Assembly: GCA_949825045.1 (NCBI GenBank)
Contig: OX463809.1
Span: 6,165,501-6,229,500 of the forward strand
Length of the DNA: 64,000 bases
Reading direction: 5' to 3'
From: Argyresthia goedartella
Taxonomy: Eukaryota; Arthropoda; Insecta; Lepidoptera; Argyresthiidae
Part shown: in pieces, positions 1 to 10,054 of the stretch
Layout of the letters: every line of letters begins with the position of its first letter
How positions within the stretch are numbered: position 1 is the stretch's first letter
Program-made: the position numbers and the translations under genes
The notes under the pieces: model-generated
Seen by the model: only the letters and a program-made list of their open reading frames with translations
The model's database searches: none
What the model was told of the DNA's origin: nothing

Positions 1-603
1 CCTCCCTGCTATGTCCGGGTCCCTACATATTGAGCGGGCATCAGCTCGTGTAGTATACGGACTAAAAACAAGCTCTGTATTCTTGAACAGTTCTCGTTAG
101 ATGTTTCTGTGAGCCGTGCATAACTGTGGTGAGCCATGGGTTACTGTGAGCAATGGCCATATATAACTGGTCTGAAAACGCTCGTAGCATCTTGAATTGC
201 GATACCCGCCAAGGTTCGTATCGCAACCCATGCCACCCGCGTTTTAAGACTCTTCTGATGCAACTGTTGCATAAAATACTATAATAATATACCCAGTTTT
301 TCCATTTAAAGGAACGGAACCCTAAAAAATAAAAGTAATGGTATTTCTTGTAAATGATAATGTCCTATTTCAGATTGAACCGAGCTCACCACTTCCGCCA
401 CTTGTCGTAGAGCAGCAATCTCAGGCTGCTGACGAGAATATTTGACGTTGAATATTTCTTGTCTCAACTGAAGGAAATAAGTAATCACTGCCCGAAATTT
501 GGATGCAATCTGAGCTGTTTAACGATTGGGTCTGAACGTTCTTCAGTACCATACCCATAATATCAACAGAAGCGTTACCATTCTCTTCTGAAAAGTCTTT
601 AGA
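1..603. other. No gene recognised
   Basis: No reading frame or RNA gene could be supported here. The only structure noticed is a short inverted repeat, TTGCGATAC at 197-205 and GTATCGCAA at 218-226, with a 12-base loop. The short minus-strand open frame at 306-488 has no recognisable motif and is probably chance. Confidence 0.5.
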
Positions 604-2150
604 TTACTTGGTTGAAAATGTGCCCCAAAACAAGGATGGCTTTAACTTAAAACCAATAGGCTCTATAACTATAGTTAAAACATTTAAACTTCTTAACATG
701 AAAAAGACTGAAGATTTATGGGGCATATCGGTTAACGTGGTAAAATCAGTAATCGATGTGATTGCACCATACATCGCAATCACATTCAACAGTTGTATAG
801 CAAACGGTATTTTTCCTGACGTCATAAAAATGAGCAGATTAATACCACTTTTCAAATCCAGTAGTGAGGAAGACCCTGCTAACTTCAGACCTGTATTTGT
901 ATAGCCAGTGTTGAGCAAGGCGTTTGAAAAGGTCATATTGAGTCAACTACTCTCTCTATACAATGCATCTGGGCTACTCCACAAAAACAGTTTGGATTCA
1001 CTAAAGGCTGATCAACAACAGATGCCGGAGTAGCGCTAGTAGAACACATTTATAGTGCGTGGGAAAGATCACAAGATGCGGTTGTCATTTTTTGTGATCT
1101 TTCCAAGGCCTTTGATTGTGTAGACCATCAAACTATTTGCTTAAACTACAACACTATGATATCATAGATCATGCGTTAAAATTAAAGGAATCTTATCTTA
1201 TGGAAAGAGTACTAAAAGTAGATATAAACAGATGTAAGTCCACTGAAACCCTTATGAATATTGGTGTCCCCCAGGGTTCTTATTTTAGGCCGGTTCTTTT
1301 TCTAAGTATACGTGAATGACCTGCCGTTTATGGTGGAAAAAATGACTCAGATTGTACTATTTGCTGATGACACATCTATTAGTTTCAAGGTGAAAAGACA
1401 AGAAGAAATTCTAAACAACGCAAACAGTACACTCTTAAGTTGGTTCAATGTGAACAACTTATTACTAAACTCAAAGAAGACTAAATGTTTCAATTTTTTT
1501 TTGCCTAATGTACCACAGGTTGAAACGAGTGATAAGAATAGGATCTGAAAGATTGGACCTCGTTGAGGACACAAGTCTCCACAAGGTCATCACATTCTCG
1601 CACGAAGACTTAACTCAGCCGCTTTTGCGGTCAGACAAATCAGATCTTACAGATGTTGAAACTGCCAGATAGGTTTACTTTAGTTATTTTCACAGTATTA
1701 TGTCTTATGGAATACTGTTTTGGGGAGAGCAGCAGATATAAATACGATATTTGTTTTACAAAAAAGGGCGATCAGGGCGATATATCAATTAGATACAAGG
1801 GAATCATTAAGAGAAAAATTCAAAGAAATTAATATACTTACGTTTACCTGTCCTGTCATACGAGAATATCATGCATGTAAGAAAAAAACTAGCTTTATTT
1901 AAAACTGTAGGTGATAGCCATACAATGAACCCTAGAAATTAAAATAGGTTAGCACTGTCATTATTTAGACTAAGTAAAGTAGGCAAATCATTCATGGGTC
2001 ACTGTATTCGCTTCTACAATAAAATACCGCAGGAATTATTGATCCTTCCCGAAAAGAGCTTCAAAAATTATGTTAAAAATGAGCTGATAAGAAAGTACTA
2101 TTATAGTATTACGGAATACTTGAATGGCTAAACTGCATGGATCAAGTCTA
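604..2150 (+). pseudogene. LINE-P: decayed non-LTR retrotransposon, reverse transcriptase part
   Basis: This is the remains of an ORF2 reverse transcriptase of a CR1/Jockey-group LINE, which would have copied its own RNA into DNA at a nicked target. The pieces lie in order but in several frames: the thumb-proximal start with GIFPDVIK near 809-833, the palm motif DLSKAFDCVDH near 1098-1130, GVPQGS near 1264-1281, and the catalytic FADDT near 1359-1373. The C-terminal part is spread over 1720-1902 and about 1980-2128. The endonuclease is absent and stops and frameshifts separate every block, so nothing is made. The motif set resembles LINE-G more than LINE-B. The 3' non-coding part probably runs to about 2500, where an ATTTATTTATTT run and AATAAA-like sequence are seen. 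Confidence 0.85.
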
Positions 2151-2316
2151 TGATCCGCCGGCGAATTTCGTTAGACCGAAACGAGTACCTGTTGTGAAGT
2201 CACTTTAAGAAAAAAGAAGGTATGGGGGAGTTTCATGTCGTTTCTTTTTAATCCCGAGGCCCACCTTCCGAAACGGTGTAGTCTTTTATTTTAAACAAAA
2301 AAAAATTGACTTGTAT

Positions 2317-2416
2317 AGTCTTCACAAAATAAAAGGCCCCGTGACAGCGTCCGTGTCATAGACGTAATAAGGTTGAATTTAGTTTGGGCCACCGCGCCTT
2401 TTATTTTGTGAAGACT
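2317..2416. repeat. Foldback element with 20 bp perfect inverted arms
   Basis: Arms at 2317-2336 and 2397-2416 are exact reverse complements (AGTCTTCACAAAATAAAAGG against its complement) around a 60-base GC-richer centre. It lies in or just after the 3' non-coding tail of LINE-P. It could be a tiny MITE or a strong hairpin in the LINE tail. No target duplication was identified. Confidence 0.7.
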
Positions 2417-2526
2417 GTAATTATAATTAAGTATAATTTTGACATTGAATAAGATTATTTATTTATTTATATTCAATAAAAAATAATAATCTGAATCTGA
2501 TTCATAAGGGTCTAAATTCATAGGGT

Positions 2527-2860
2527 GTGGGGTATCAAATCATCTGGAAGTGGTCATTCTCATTTGAAAATCATCACTGCATCGCTTTGACAGGTTTTTC
2601 AAATAACCAGTATTCCTCCCTTCATGATCATATGTGTGATTGGTGGAAAATCGCAGCAGCACATTCTCTGGCTGATGCAGTCAAAAAAGAAAACTATGCA
2701 GTATCTATTCCAGTAGCTGATGATGGATATTGGAGCAAGTGCTCGTTTGACAAAAAAAAACAGCCTCATCTGGAGCCGCTGCTATCATTGGTTTAAGATG
2801 AACAACGACCCCACCAAAGGGAAGTTACAGTGTAACATATCCGCTAATAAAATAGCCCAC
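2527..2860 (+). pseudogene. Possible fragment of a Mutator-like transposase domain
   Basis: An 89-codon open frame (2527-2796) contains the run VADDGYWSKCSF, and a different frame just downstream reads SSGAAAIIG. Together these resemble the 'DG.W.KR....SGVA..IG' pattern of the Mutator-like transposase domain found in many invertebrate repeats and multicopy genes. A frameshift in the A-run at 2752-2761 separates the two halves. The family call rests on memory of that pattern only. The piece lacks any catalytic core and is a broken scrap whose parent gene or transposon is not visible. Confidence 0.35.
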
Positions 2861-2997
2861 CAACTACTACAATGGTAAAAAGTCATCAGGCTGCCGCCTT
2901 CTATAAAATGAGTCTAGTGTATATGTTGTATTATTATTTATGAATTAACCTTCATGGTTTATCCATTCTTTACCTCTCCTTATAAATTATTTCACTG

Positions 2998-3060
2998 ATT
3001 ATATATAATATAATAATAATATAATAATAATATTTATTGTCACATAAAGAAGTACAAATA
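2998..3060 (-). repeat. AT-rich simple repeat, probable 3' tail of a minus-strand LINE
   Basis: A run of ATA/AAT units is followed by TATTTATTGTCACATAAAG. Read on the minus strand this is GTGACAATAAATATTATT and so on, the usual look of a LINE 3' end with an AATAAA-like signal and a short-repeat tail. A 5'-truncated copy would extend rightward, perhaps to about 3560, but no coding motif was recognised there. Confidence 0.4.
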
Positions 3061-4060
3061 GTTACAATGGTGCTATTTAATGTAGGCTAGATTAAATTGC
3101 TAAAAAATACATTGTAGCATCTGTCGCTGAGCGAGGCGTAAGACCTGTATTTCAGCAAAACAGCGCCCAAATTCCCAGTGTTTTAAACAAAAATAAAAAT
3201 TCTAGCTTCTGATTATGTAGTTTAGATGACCATTTTTATGATTAGTTAAATCTAGATATAAATGTAAGTAAAAACTTATTTAGTTAAACAGATTAGTAAT
3301 TTAGTAGTTTACACAAATCAAATGAAAAATGAAGAAGTATTGTGTAGTGTTTACTCCTCTCTGTGTGTATAAATGTGGTGTTTGTATGTGTGTGAGAGGG
3401 TGTGTTAATTTAGGTTTTGTAGTATTATTATGTATGTATAGCCGTATATATTTATTTTTAATAATATTGTTTTATGCGCATTTTATCATTCCCCAATTTT
3501 AAGCAAATTCTCAGTCTCCTCATAGTTTTTATTCTTAAGCCAGTTGGTAACTTCTTTCTTGCATTGAAAAGCAGACATTGTATAGATACTAATTTTTTGA
3601 TTGAGTATTTGTGGCGTCCCTACTTGGAGAGGAATAAAAAGATTCCAAATAGGTAGCCAACAAGAAATTTTATTTAGCGTGGGTTCTCCAATGTAGTCTG
3701 ACCCTGGTTACGCAGCAACGAATCTTCCCTGCGGGTTTTGCCGTAGTCGGAGTGCCGCTGACGTCGGAGAAGTAACGGTCCGAATGCAGCCGGAGCAGGG
3801 AAGCAGGTTAGCCCGAAGCGGTGTCAGGAACCGGGAAACCGTAGGGTAGTCAGGAAAAGCGGTGATCCCGAAGAGGTGCCAGGAACCCCGAACTGGAATT
3901 CGAAACCGTTCCTCCTTTAACATCTGTTACTGCACTCCGTCCGAATGCTCCACCCGCCAAGAAAAGAATAGTGTTGTCGTGGTGGTAACAATCAGAACGG
4001 AGTTACATATACAAAGGAAAATACAGTGCTAGGAATAAAAACAAGCAAGCATTCATATTT
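3061..4060. other. Unassigned AT-rich then GC-richer stretch
   Basis: About 3061-3650 is AT-rich, with no motif beyond a possible LINE 3' UTR. From about 3660 to 3960 the DNA is GC-richer, with short open frames (for example 3708-3923 minus) that show no known motif. Nothing was recognised as a gene. Confidence 0.4.
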
Positions 4061-4142
4061 GTTATCGGCAGACCCCACCTGGGACATTTTACAAATAATC
4101 GGACATTCTACAAAATGTCCAAATGTGCAATCTGCCGGTAAC
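4061..4142. repeat. Hairpin repeat unit, copy 1
   Basis: This 82-base unit starts GTTATCGGCAGA and ends TCTGCCGGTAAC, inverted ends with one mismatch. Inside is a second inverted pair, GGACATT and AATGTCC, so the unit can fold as a double hairpin. A diverged second copy lies 39 bases downstream in the same orientation. Confidence 0.75.
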
Positions 4143-4181
4143 ATTAATTATTTCTATACATGAAAAAAAGGATATTTATTT

Positions 4182-4265
4182 GTTTATCGGCAGACCTCAC
4201 TTGGGACATTATGCAAACAATCCGGACATTTTATGAAATGCCCAAATATGAAATCTGCCGGTAAC
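4182..4265. repeat. Hairpin repeat unit, copy 2
   Basis: This 84-base unit is a diverged direct copy of the unit at 4061-4142. It has the same inverted ends (GTTTATCGGCAGA and TCTGCCGGTAAC) and the same internal GGACATT pairing, here with one change in the partner (ATGCCC for ATGTCC). Most differences keep the overall order of the hairpin parts. Confidence 0.75.
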
Positions 4266-4859
4266 AATCAACAATTTCCACACAAAAAGGTAGCTAGTAT
4301 AATTTAGTAAGCTGAACATATTTTCCAGACATTCTATAAGAAGCCAAGACACACTAACGCGTGTCTAAAAGCGGGTAGCAATTTGCGTTACAATGCGATG
4401 TGAATATCGCGAAATAATAATTAGCGAGTCTAAAAGGAATAAAACGCAACAAGCAATAAATGAAATGAGATGATTCTGGACACAAATGAGTAAGCCCGAA
4501 AGTACCTAACGGTAAGATGATTTTAAAACAGTATCTTTCACCACTCACCTCAATCGGGGTTAATATGAAGCACAGACAAAACTAAAACGTAACTACTAGC
4601 AGTACGTTATGATTAAACGCAAGCAACCACTGCTTAGAGTCGCTCGTCGGCGTACGGTAAAAAAGGGACCGTTACAGAGCGCCAGCAGGACGGACGTGCG
4701 CACAGTGCCGAGTGAGTTTTCGGAATGACGCCGGCGCCGCAAAGTCAAGTTGCGGTCACGGCTGGTCAGTTTAAAACGGGCCAATCACAGCAGAGCGAGC
4801 GAGCTGTCAACAGTGGAATGCTGCTAGTACAGCGCGTGAAAATTAATACTGTGATTACC
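4266..4859. other. No gene recognised; GC-rich block near 4600-4800
   Basis: No supported coding region. A GC-rich block at about 4620-4810 holds a short minus-strand arginine-rich open frame (4596-4784) with no motif, probably chance. The left edge of LINE-Q lies near 4860. Confidence 0.4.
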
Positions 4860-4891
4860 AGCCTCATTTGGCAGTTTTATTAAGAGAATTA

Positions 4892-5467
4892 CTACTTAAA
4901 TTCAAAATAAGACCAGTTAATGATAGAGTGAAGACAACGGTAACTTACAACGTTACATATTTTAAACAAAAATGGACCCAAAAAAGGTAGAAACTTATTA
5001 ATAAATTTTGTGCGAAAGACCTTGTCTCTATGCTTCGTATTAATTCGGCGTTTATCTAGCTGTTCCTCGTCAAAAACTATCTTCTTGTGTTGTTTAATTA
5101 TAATACTGAGTATAAAAAGTTGTCTAACATTCAGTACATCACAATCCTGGTATAGTAATTCAGTTGAGTAATAGTCATCCTTAAAAGTGCAAATCTTTAG
5201 TATAGCCCTTTGAGTTACTTCCAATGTTTTTAAAAAGGTTTTTGCTGCACCTCCCCATGATGATATACAATAAGTAAGTATAGACTGGCACAGCGCATAG
5301 TATATTTGTTTCAGTATATGGGGTTCGATAACGTGTCTCAAGTTTTTGAAGATGTAAATTAATTTACGAAGTCTATTGTTTAGGTGTTTAATATGCTCTT
5401 TAAAAGCTAAATTGCAGTCTACTTGTATACCGAGATACGTTATACATTTTACACATTCCAGACTCAA
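4892..5467 (-). pseudogene. LINE-Q ORF2, C-terminal domain
   Basis: A 191-codon frame beginning near the conserved YLGIQVD block that follows the RT palm in CR1-type LINEs. It continues through the helical thumb/connection region (ILTYCISSWGG near residues 65-75) to a natural-looking end. It lies 60 bases downstream of the RT frame but in a different phase, so one or more small indels between 5467 and 5531 broke the ORF. Its role in LINE proteins of this group is poorly defined, probably RNA/DNA handling. Confidence 0.8.
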
Positions 5468-5530
5468 ACATTTGCAAAACGGCTAGATTCCCCATTTGAG
5501 CAGCAGTCATGAGATACAATTTTGTACTTA

Positions 5531-7123
5531 CTATCTACTTGCATCTGGCGTATAGAAAAAAAACATATACTTTGTCTTGTCAGAGTTGAGAGTCAAAGAA
5601 TTCATGTGCAGCCATTTTTTAACTCTATTTAGACCACTCTGTGCTAGCTCATAAACCTTATCAAGAGATCTATGAGAAAAGAGTAATACAGTATCATCTG
5701 CATAGGATATAATTTGGCCATCAAAAGATGGCAGACATAGGACGTCATTAATATATACCAAAAACAATGTTGGTCCTAAGATGCTACCTTGGGGAACTCC
5801 GTACGAAATAGGTAGATCTGAGCTGATATAGTTACTCACTTGTACACTTTGGAAACGATTTGTTAAGTAACTGGTCAATAGCTTATGTTGTAAGCCTCTG
5901 ATTCCAAGTTTCTCAAGTTTATCTAACAGTGAATGGACAGGGACCGTATCAAAAGCTTTCGCCAAATCAAGAAAAATTCCAATGCATTTCTTTCCATCAT
6001 CGAGATTAGTCGCAATATAGTCTGTAAGACATTGTACTGCTTCATCAGTGGATTTTCCGCATCTGAAACCATATTGATTATCAGATAATAGCCCATTACC
6101 TTCAAGATATTTAACCAACCTATTATTTATGATTTTTTCTAATATTTTTGATAAAGAGGGAAGAATTGATATGGGCCTATAATTACTGATACGGTCCCTG
6201 TTGCCTCCCTTATGTATTGGTCGGATACGTGAACGCTTGAGCACCGTGGGAAAGATACCACACTCTAAGCACATGTTAAAAATGAATGTTAATGGAGGAA
6301 TAAGTAACTCTTTATGTTCTTTAAGTATGATATTTGAGATATTATCCCAACCAACTGTGCATTCGCGTTTCAAAGCCATAATAAGGCGTTCTACTTCTGC
6401 TTCATCCGTGCATAACAGTGCAAATGAGGAAGCTACTCTTTCCTGCTGTTCTGCAATTGTGTAAGAGTTATACTCAGTGGAAAAGCGTATCGCGAGGTTT
6501 TCACCTACTTCTACAAAATATTTATTGACTTCATCCAATGAGGCTTCAGGGTCTGTCGAGACTGTCAAAAGCTCCATTGGTTGACTTTTGTCCTTAGATG
6601 AATATGTTATATCCTTAATGGCTTTCCATATTTTTTTATTATCTGTACCCGCCGAGGTTATTTGCTGCTTTTCGAACGTTCTCTTTACCTTTTTCAGAAG
6701 TTTACCGCAATAATTCCTGTACCTTGCGTATGTGGTTTTAAAAATCATGTTTTCAGGATCTGCCATAGATTTTTTATGTAATTTGTCCCTGTGACGCATG
6801 CATCGCAAAAGACCTGGCGTGATCCAGGGTTTCAAAATCTTTTTACGTCTCGATAAAATTACGGTAGACGAGTTACTTTCAATAACTGACATCACGGAAT
6901 TTATAAACAAGGTCATTGCGATATCCGGATCCCTGCACTCATAGATTTCCCTGTAATTTATATTATTGATATCCTTTTGAATTCCTTCTTTATTAACTTT
7001 CTTTGTAGTAGATATCGCAAAATTTCGTTGCTGTTTTACTCTAAGATAGAAAATTACAGGCTTATGGTCTGTAACAGTTGCTTCAGGTACGATCGTTATA
7101 GAGGGCAGCTTTGTTTTTAGCAT
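5531..7123 (-). pseudogene. LINE-Q ORF2, endonuclease tail plus reverse transcriptase
   Basis: An open frame of 530 codons. Its first residues contain TDHKPVIF, matching the last (SDH) motif of the APE-type endonuclease, so the start Met is only the first Met inside a truncated ORF. The RT follows: YRPISILPSLSKILEK near residues 315-330, GFRCGKSTDEA near 350, DLAKAFDTV near 385, GVPQGSILGP near 445, and the catalytic YADD near 472. These are the RNA-dependent DNA polymerase motifs used for target-primed reverse transcription. The frame stops at 5531, and the rest of the protein continues in another frame, so this copy cannot make the full enzyme. Confidence 0.85.
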
Positions 7124-8011
7124 TACATGATTATTTACCTACACCAATAATTACGAGAATCTGGGCCAAAAAATCATAAATTGTAATTACACTGCAGCAG
7201 GTAAGCGTAAAAGTTTGCAACCCCTTCAATGTCGATAACTGCTACTACAAAATTCTAGCGATGCCAGTATGCGATAGGTTTGTATGGTAAGCGACAGATT
7301 CAGCGACACATAACTTACATTTTGAGACATTGTGGTAAAGGCTGTGAATGACCTTTATTGCCATGGTATCTGGCAAATAGTTTTAGCGTGTAATGTATGG
7401 ATCTTATCTCTATATGTCATTTCGTATTAATTTGAAAATTAATTTCATTTCATGGGATTATTTCACTCGAGTACTTTTCAATTACACTGAGGGTATAGAA
7501 AATATTAATTAAGTGTACACAACATTGTTATGCCAAAATCTTGCCGGAATAATAATTAAATCTCATACCAAATATATGCCATAAAAGCCCCGCAGAAAGG
7601 TAATGCGCTTGGAAGTTCGCTTCAAAGTTTTAATTTGACGTCATCGCCCAGAGACATGTATGTAGACCGTCTGAAGAAAACGTGGTATGGTTAGCAACGA
7701 TGTTGGTCGATTGTGATCGCGAGTGAAAGAGAGAGAGAGAATGTTTTATGATTTCATTAGCTAACTGTAATAGTAGTTTATGTGACTGCTACATAATGGA
7801 GGGCATTAATACTCGAGAGTGGGTTTATGAAACGAGACGAAGGCGATCATAATAATATCACTCGAGAGTTTTAATGCATAATTATGTACAGTTACATATA
7901 GTAGTTTATCTACACACATATCATAAGCTCTCTTTGATGTGTTCAGGAACCACATGTTTGACCGGCATTGTGGCTCTGCAGTTGTTAGGCTTGTTCTGTA
8001 GCACCAATTTT
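7124..8011. other. No gene recognised
   Basis: AT-rich DNA beyond the truncated end of LINE-Q. It holds a short GA run near 7728-7740 and a 10-base direct repeat (ACTCGAGAGT near 7811 and 7861). Open frames from 7806 to 8186 contain the repeats described next and show no protein motif. Confidence 0.4.
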
Positions 8012-8040
8012 GGGCGTCGGCGTTCGAAATTTGAATGTCA
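8012..8040 (+). repeat. 29 bp direct repeat, copy 1
   Basis: Starts GGGCGTCGGCGTTCGAAAT and matches the copy at 8075-8103 exactly over 29 bases, 63 bases apart start to start. Confidence 0.85.
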
Positions 8041-8074
8041 ATACCAACTTCACAAACTAAGGGCGGCACGAGGC

Positions 8075-8103
8075 GGGCGTCGGCGTTCGAAATTTGAATG
8101 TCA
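8075..8103 (+). repeat. 29 bp direct repeat, copy 2
   Basis: Exact second copy of the unit at 8012-8040. It runs almost directly into the perfect palindrome at 8113-8150. Confidence 0.85.
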
Positions 8104-8112
8104 TAATGTGTA

Positions 8113-8150
8113 GAAAAATTACACATTATGGTCATAATGTGTAATTTTTC
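8113..8150. repeat. Perfect 38 bp palindrome
   Basis: Two 18-base arms (GAAAAATTACACATTATG and its exact complement) are separated by only two bases. It would extrude as a hairpin in single-stranded DNA or RNA. No gene in the region explains it. Confidence 0.85.
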
Positions 8151-8850
8151 AGATAAGAAATAAGTTTTTACCAAGTAGTTTAACATTATGCTGATCGTAA
8201 CGTGCGGTTTTTGTACGCAGTAAAGAGAGTTTATGATACGTGTGTAGATAAAGTATTAAATACTGTATATTTCTTTATTTAATATAAATATAGTATACAT
8301 ATAGTAATTTCTTTTTATAAATAAGCTCACCTTTGCATATTGTTCTTTATATTTTTTCCATTGTGTTTTCTGTGCAATAAATAATAATTATTGTATTACT
8401 TTTATTACCATCTTACATTTGTAAGGGCTTGTGAGATGTTTTAATTAACCTTTACTGTATCCTACTTTCTTTGGGGTTGCCACTTTATCCCACTGCAGAC
8501 AGAGTTATACTTTGGCAAGAAATCCTAGAAAAATAAAATGGCTACATAAGTGACATATTAGAGGACTACTACGTGTTTTACTAGACAATCCAAATATTTC
8601 ATTAAAAACACGCAGTGGTATGCAAATGTTGCCATCATTAATTTACTTGGTTTTATTGCCCTGGTGTAGCTTGGCACGACTCTATCTACGATAAGAATAA
8701 AGGTGAGAAATGAAGGCATATGTAATTGCATGTAGATAGGTAATACTCTTTCGTTTCAATAGCCCACAGTAACAACGTCAGGTAAAAACATGATAATTTG
8801 TGATGTCTCTGGACATTGGACAACCTACTTATTCTCGATATTACTAGCTG
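8151..8850. other. No gene recognised
   Basis: AT-rich, with no open frame of note and no recognisable repeat edge apart from the start of the dispersed repeat at about 8845. Confidence 0.4.
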
Positions 8851-8890
8851 ATGCCCACAACTTCGTCTGCGTCGACTTTAGGAATTAAAA
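8845..8890 (+). repeat. Short piece resembling a dispersed lepidopteran repeat
   Basis: The run around GCCCACAACTTCGTCTGCGT resembles, from memory, a repeat start common in moth and butterfly genomes (GCCCGCGACTTCGTCCGCGT). This is the weakest of the taxonomic hints and has not been checked by search. Confidence 0.35.
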
Positions 8891-8899
8891 CTGCTGAGG

Positions 8900-9220
8900 A
8901 CAGGGCCCTTCGATTTGAGAACCATTTCGTTAGTACAGTGCGTAACTGTTTCTACAGATTGAAAAAAACTGTACAAAATCGGACCCTTCCTCAGTGTGGA
9001 TCTTCATGTGCAGCTGTGCGAATCCCTAGTGCTGTCAAAACTTAATTATATGGACACGGTTTACGATGCACGCCTTCTGAGCCGATCTAATCGTCTATTT
9101 CAGCGCGTTCAGAAAGTGCTGGAATAACATTCCACCTCCCCTCCGTGACTTGAATTCAGTAAAAAAGTTTCGACACAAGCTCAAAGCACATTTATTGGCA
9201 GCTCAAAAAGCCACCCTTTG
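8900..9220 (+). pseudogene. LINE-R: internally deleted remnant of a LINE-B-like ORF2 C-terminus
   Basis: Read in shifting frames this gives FYRLKKLYKI, LCESLVLSKLNYMDTVYD and RLFQRVQK. It then jumps directly to CWNNIPPPLRDLNSVKKF and ends HLLAAQKATL before a stop at about 9222. The same blocks occur in the same order in the C-terminal domain of LINE-B (18063-18650), but there about 90 residues lie between QR(I/V)Q and CWNDIPPP. The remnant therefore lost that middle part. It is non-coding now. Confidence 0.7.
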
Positions 9221-9232
9221 AGTCACAACACT

Positions 9233-9298
9233 ATGATGTACACCATCACCATCGCGTTAATTACTATTAATTAACGCGATGGTGATGGTGAACATCAT
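9233..9298. repeat. Near-perfect 66 bp palindrome
   Basis: Core arms at 9241-9263 and 9268-9290 are 23 bases each and exactly complementary (CACCATCACCATCGCGTTAA and so on) around a four-base CTAT centre. One mismatch further out, the pairing continues with ATGATGT against ACATCAT, giving a foldback of about 66 bases. It starts just after the stop of LINE-R. Confidence 0.85.
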
Positions 9299-9828
9299 TA
9301 CTATAAATTGGAACTATTTCCAATTTCTCTATTTCTCGTAGTCAAAGTAAAAATAAACCTTTAAAATTTCTGCACATTTATCATGCATGTTTATCTAGAA
9401 AACGGGACTCATATTGAGAAATGTTTGAGTTTTCCCTTGTTTAATAGGCTAAACACTAAACAAGTTAAAAATTCTAAGGAATTTTCGAAGGAAAATCAAG
9501 GTATAAGGTAAGTTTTTAATTCAAATATCCAAGAAGAAATAAAATTGAAATCCGTTTTTTTAACATATGGGAATGATTCGTATAATTTATAACCAAAATC
9601 TTACCATTTTCGAGCTCTACGCCCCTATGAGGCCGATCCTTTTTTCTTTATGGACTATTTAGGACTATTTCTGGACTATTTTTAGCAGTGTCAAATTTCA
9701 TTATCATGAAGGTTTCATTGGTGAGGATTACAGCTTGAAGGTCGTCAACCCTGAGTAACTAATGGGTACGTACGGAAGGCACATCTGACTGATAATGACC
9801 ATCTTTTGAAAATATAACTATTTTGAAA
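9299..9828. other. No gene recognised
   Basis: AT-rich DNA between the palindrome and the left end of the DIRS element. A small tandem of GGACTATTT units is seen near 9650-9680. No coding support. Confidence 0.4.
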
Positions 9829-9985
9829 TAATTATACTCATGCTCCGTCTTCGAAATGAGTAACCTAAAATAGACATTATTACTGTGTAGTAGCGCATCC
9901 AGCTGTCACACTCAACACTGTATTTGAGGGTATTAGTATATTTTTTTCCTTTTCCCTCCGGATCCTCCACCCGTCGTTCGTCATT
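9829..9985. repeat. DIRS left inverted terminal repeat
   Basis: 157 bases that reappear inverted at 14558-14714, with clear identity over the stretch containing GATCCTCCACCCGTCGTTCG. The outermost 30 bases differ between the two ends (CATGCTCCGTCTTCGAA here, GAAGGCTCCGTCTGAAGAA at the right). The internal complementary region matches each version separately. Confidence 0.85.
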
Positions 9986-10054
9986 CACGTTTTCAGTGTC
10001 AATCACTCAGCAAGCTTCCTTTGATTTAAAAAAAAAGTTCTTAGAAATTTCGTC

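Larger units (their letters stand above)
4860..7123 (-). mobile_element. LINE-Q: 5'-truncated CR1/Jockey-group non-LTR retrotransposon
   Basis: A minus-strand LINE copy that keeps the end of the endonuclease, the whole reverse transcriptase and the C-terminal domain, but has lost ORF1 and most of the endonuclease at its right (5') edge near 7123. This is the usual form of a truncated insertion. Its RT is close in motif order and wording to LINE-A elsewhere in the window, so the two belong to related families. No clear tail repeat or target duplication was seen at the left edge. Confidence 0.85.

Noticed and set aside
4061..4265. CRISPR-like repeat pair
   Set aside because: Only two diverged units with internal hairpins in a eukaryotic transposon landscape. 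No spacer array and no cas genes.
7806..8186. 126-codon minus-strand ORF
   Set aside because: Its internal repetition comes from the exact 29-base DNA duplication, and it shows no protein motif.
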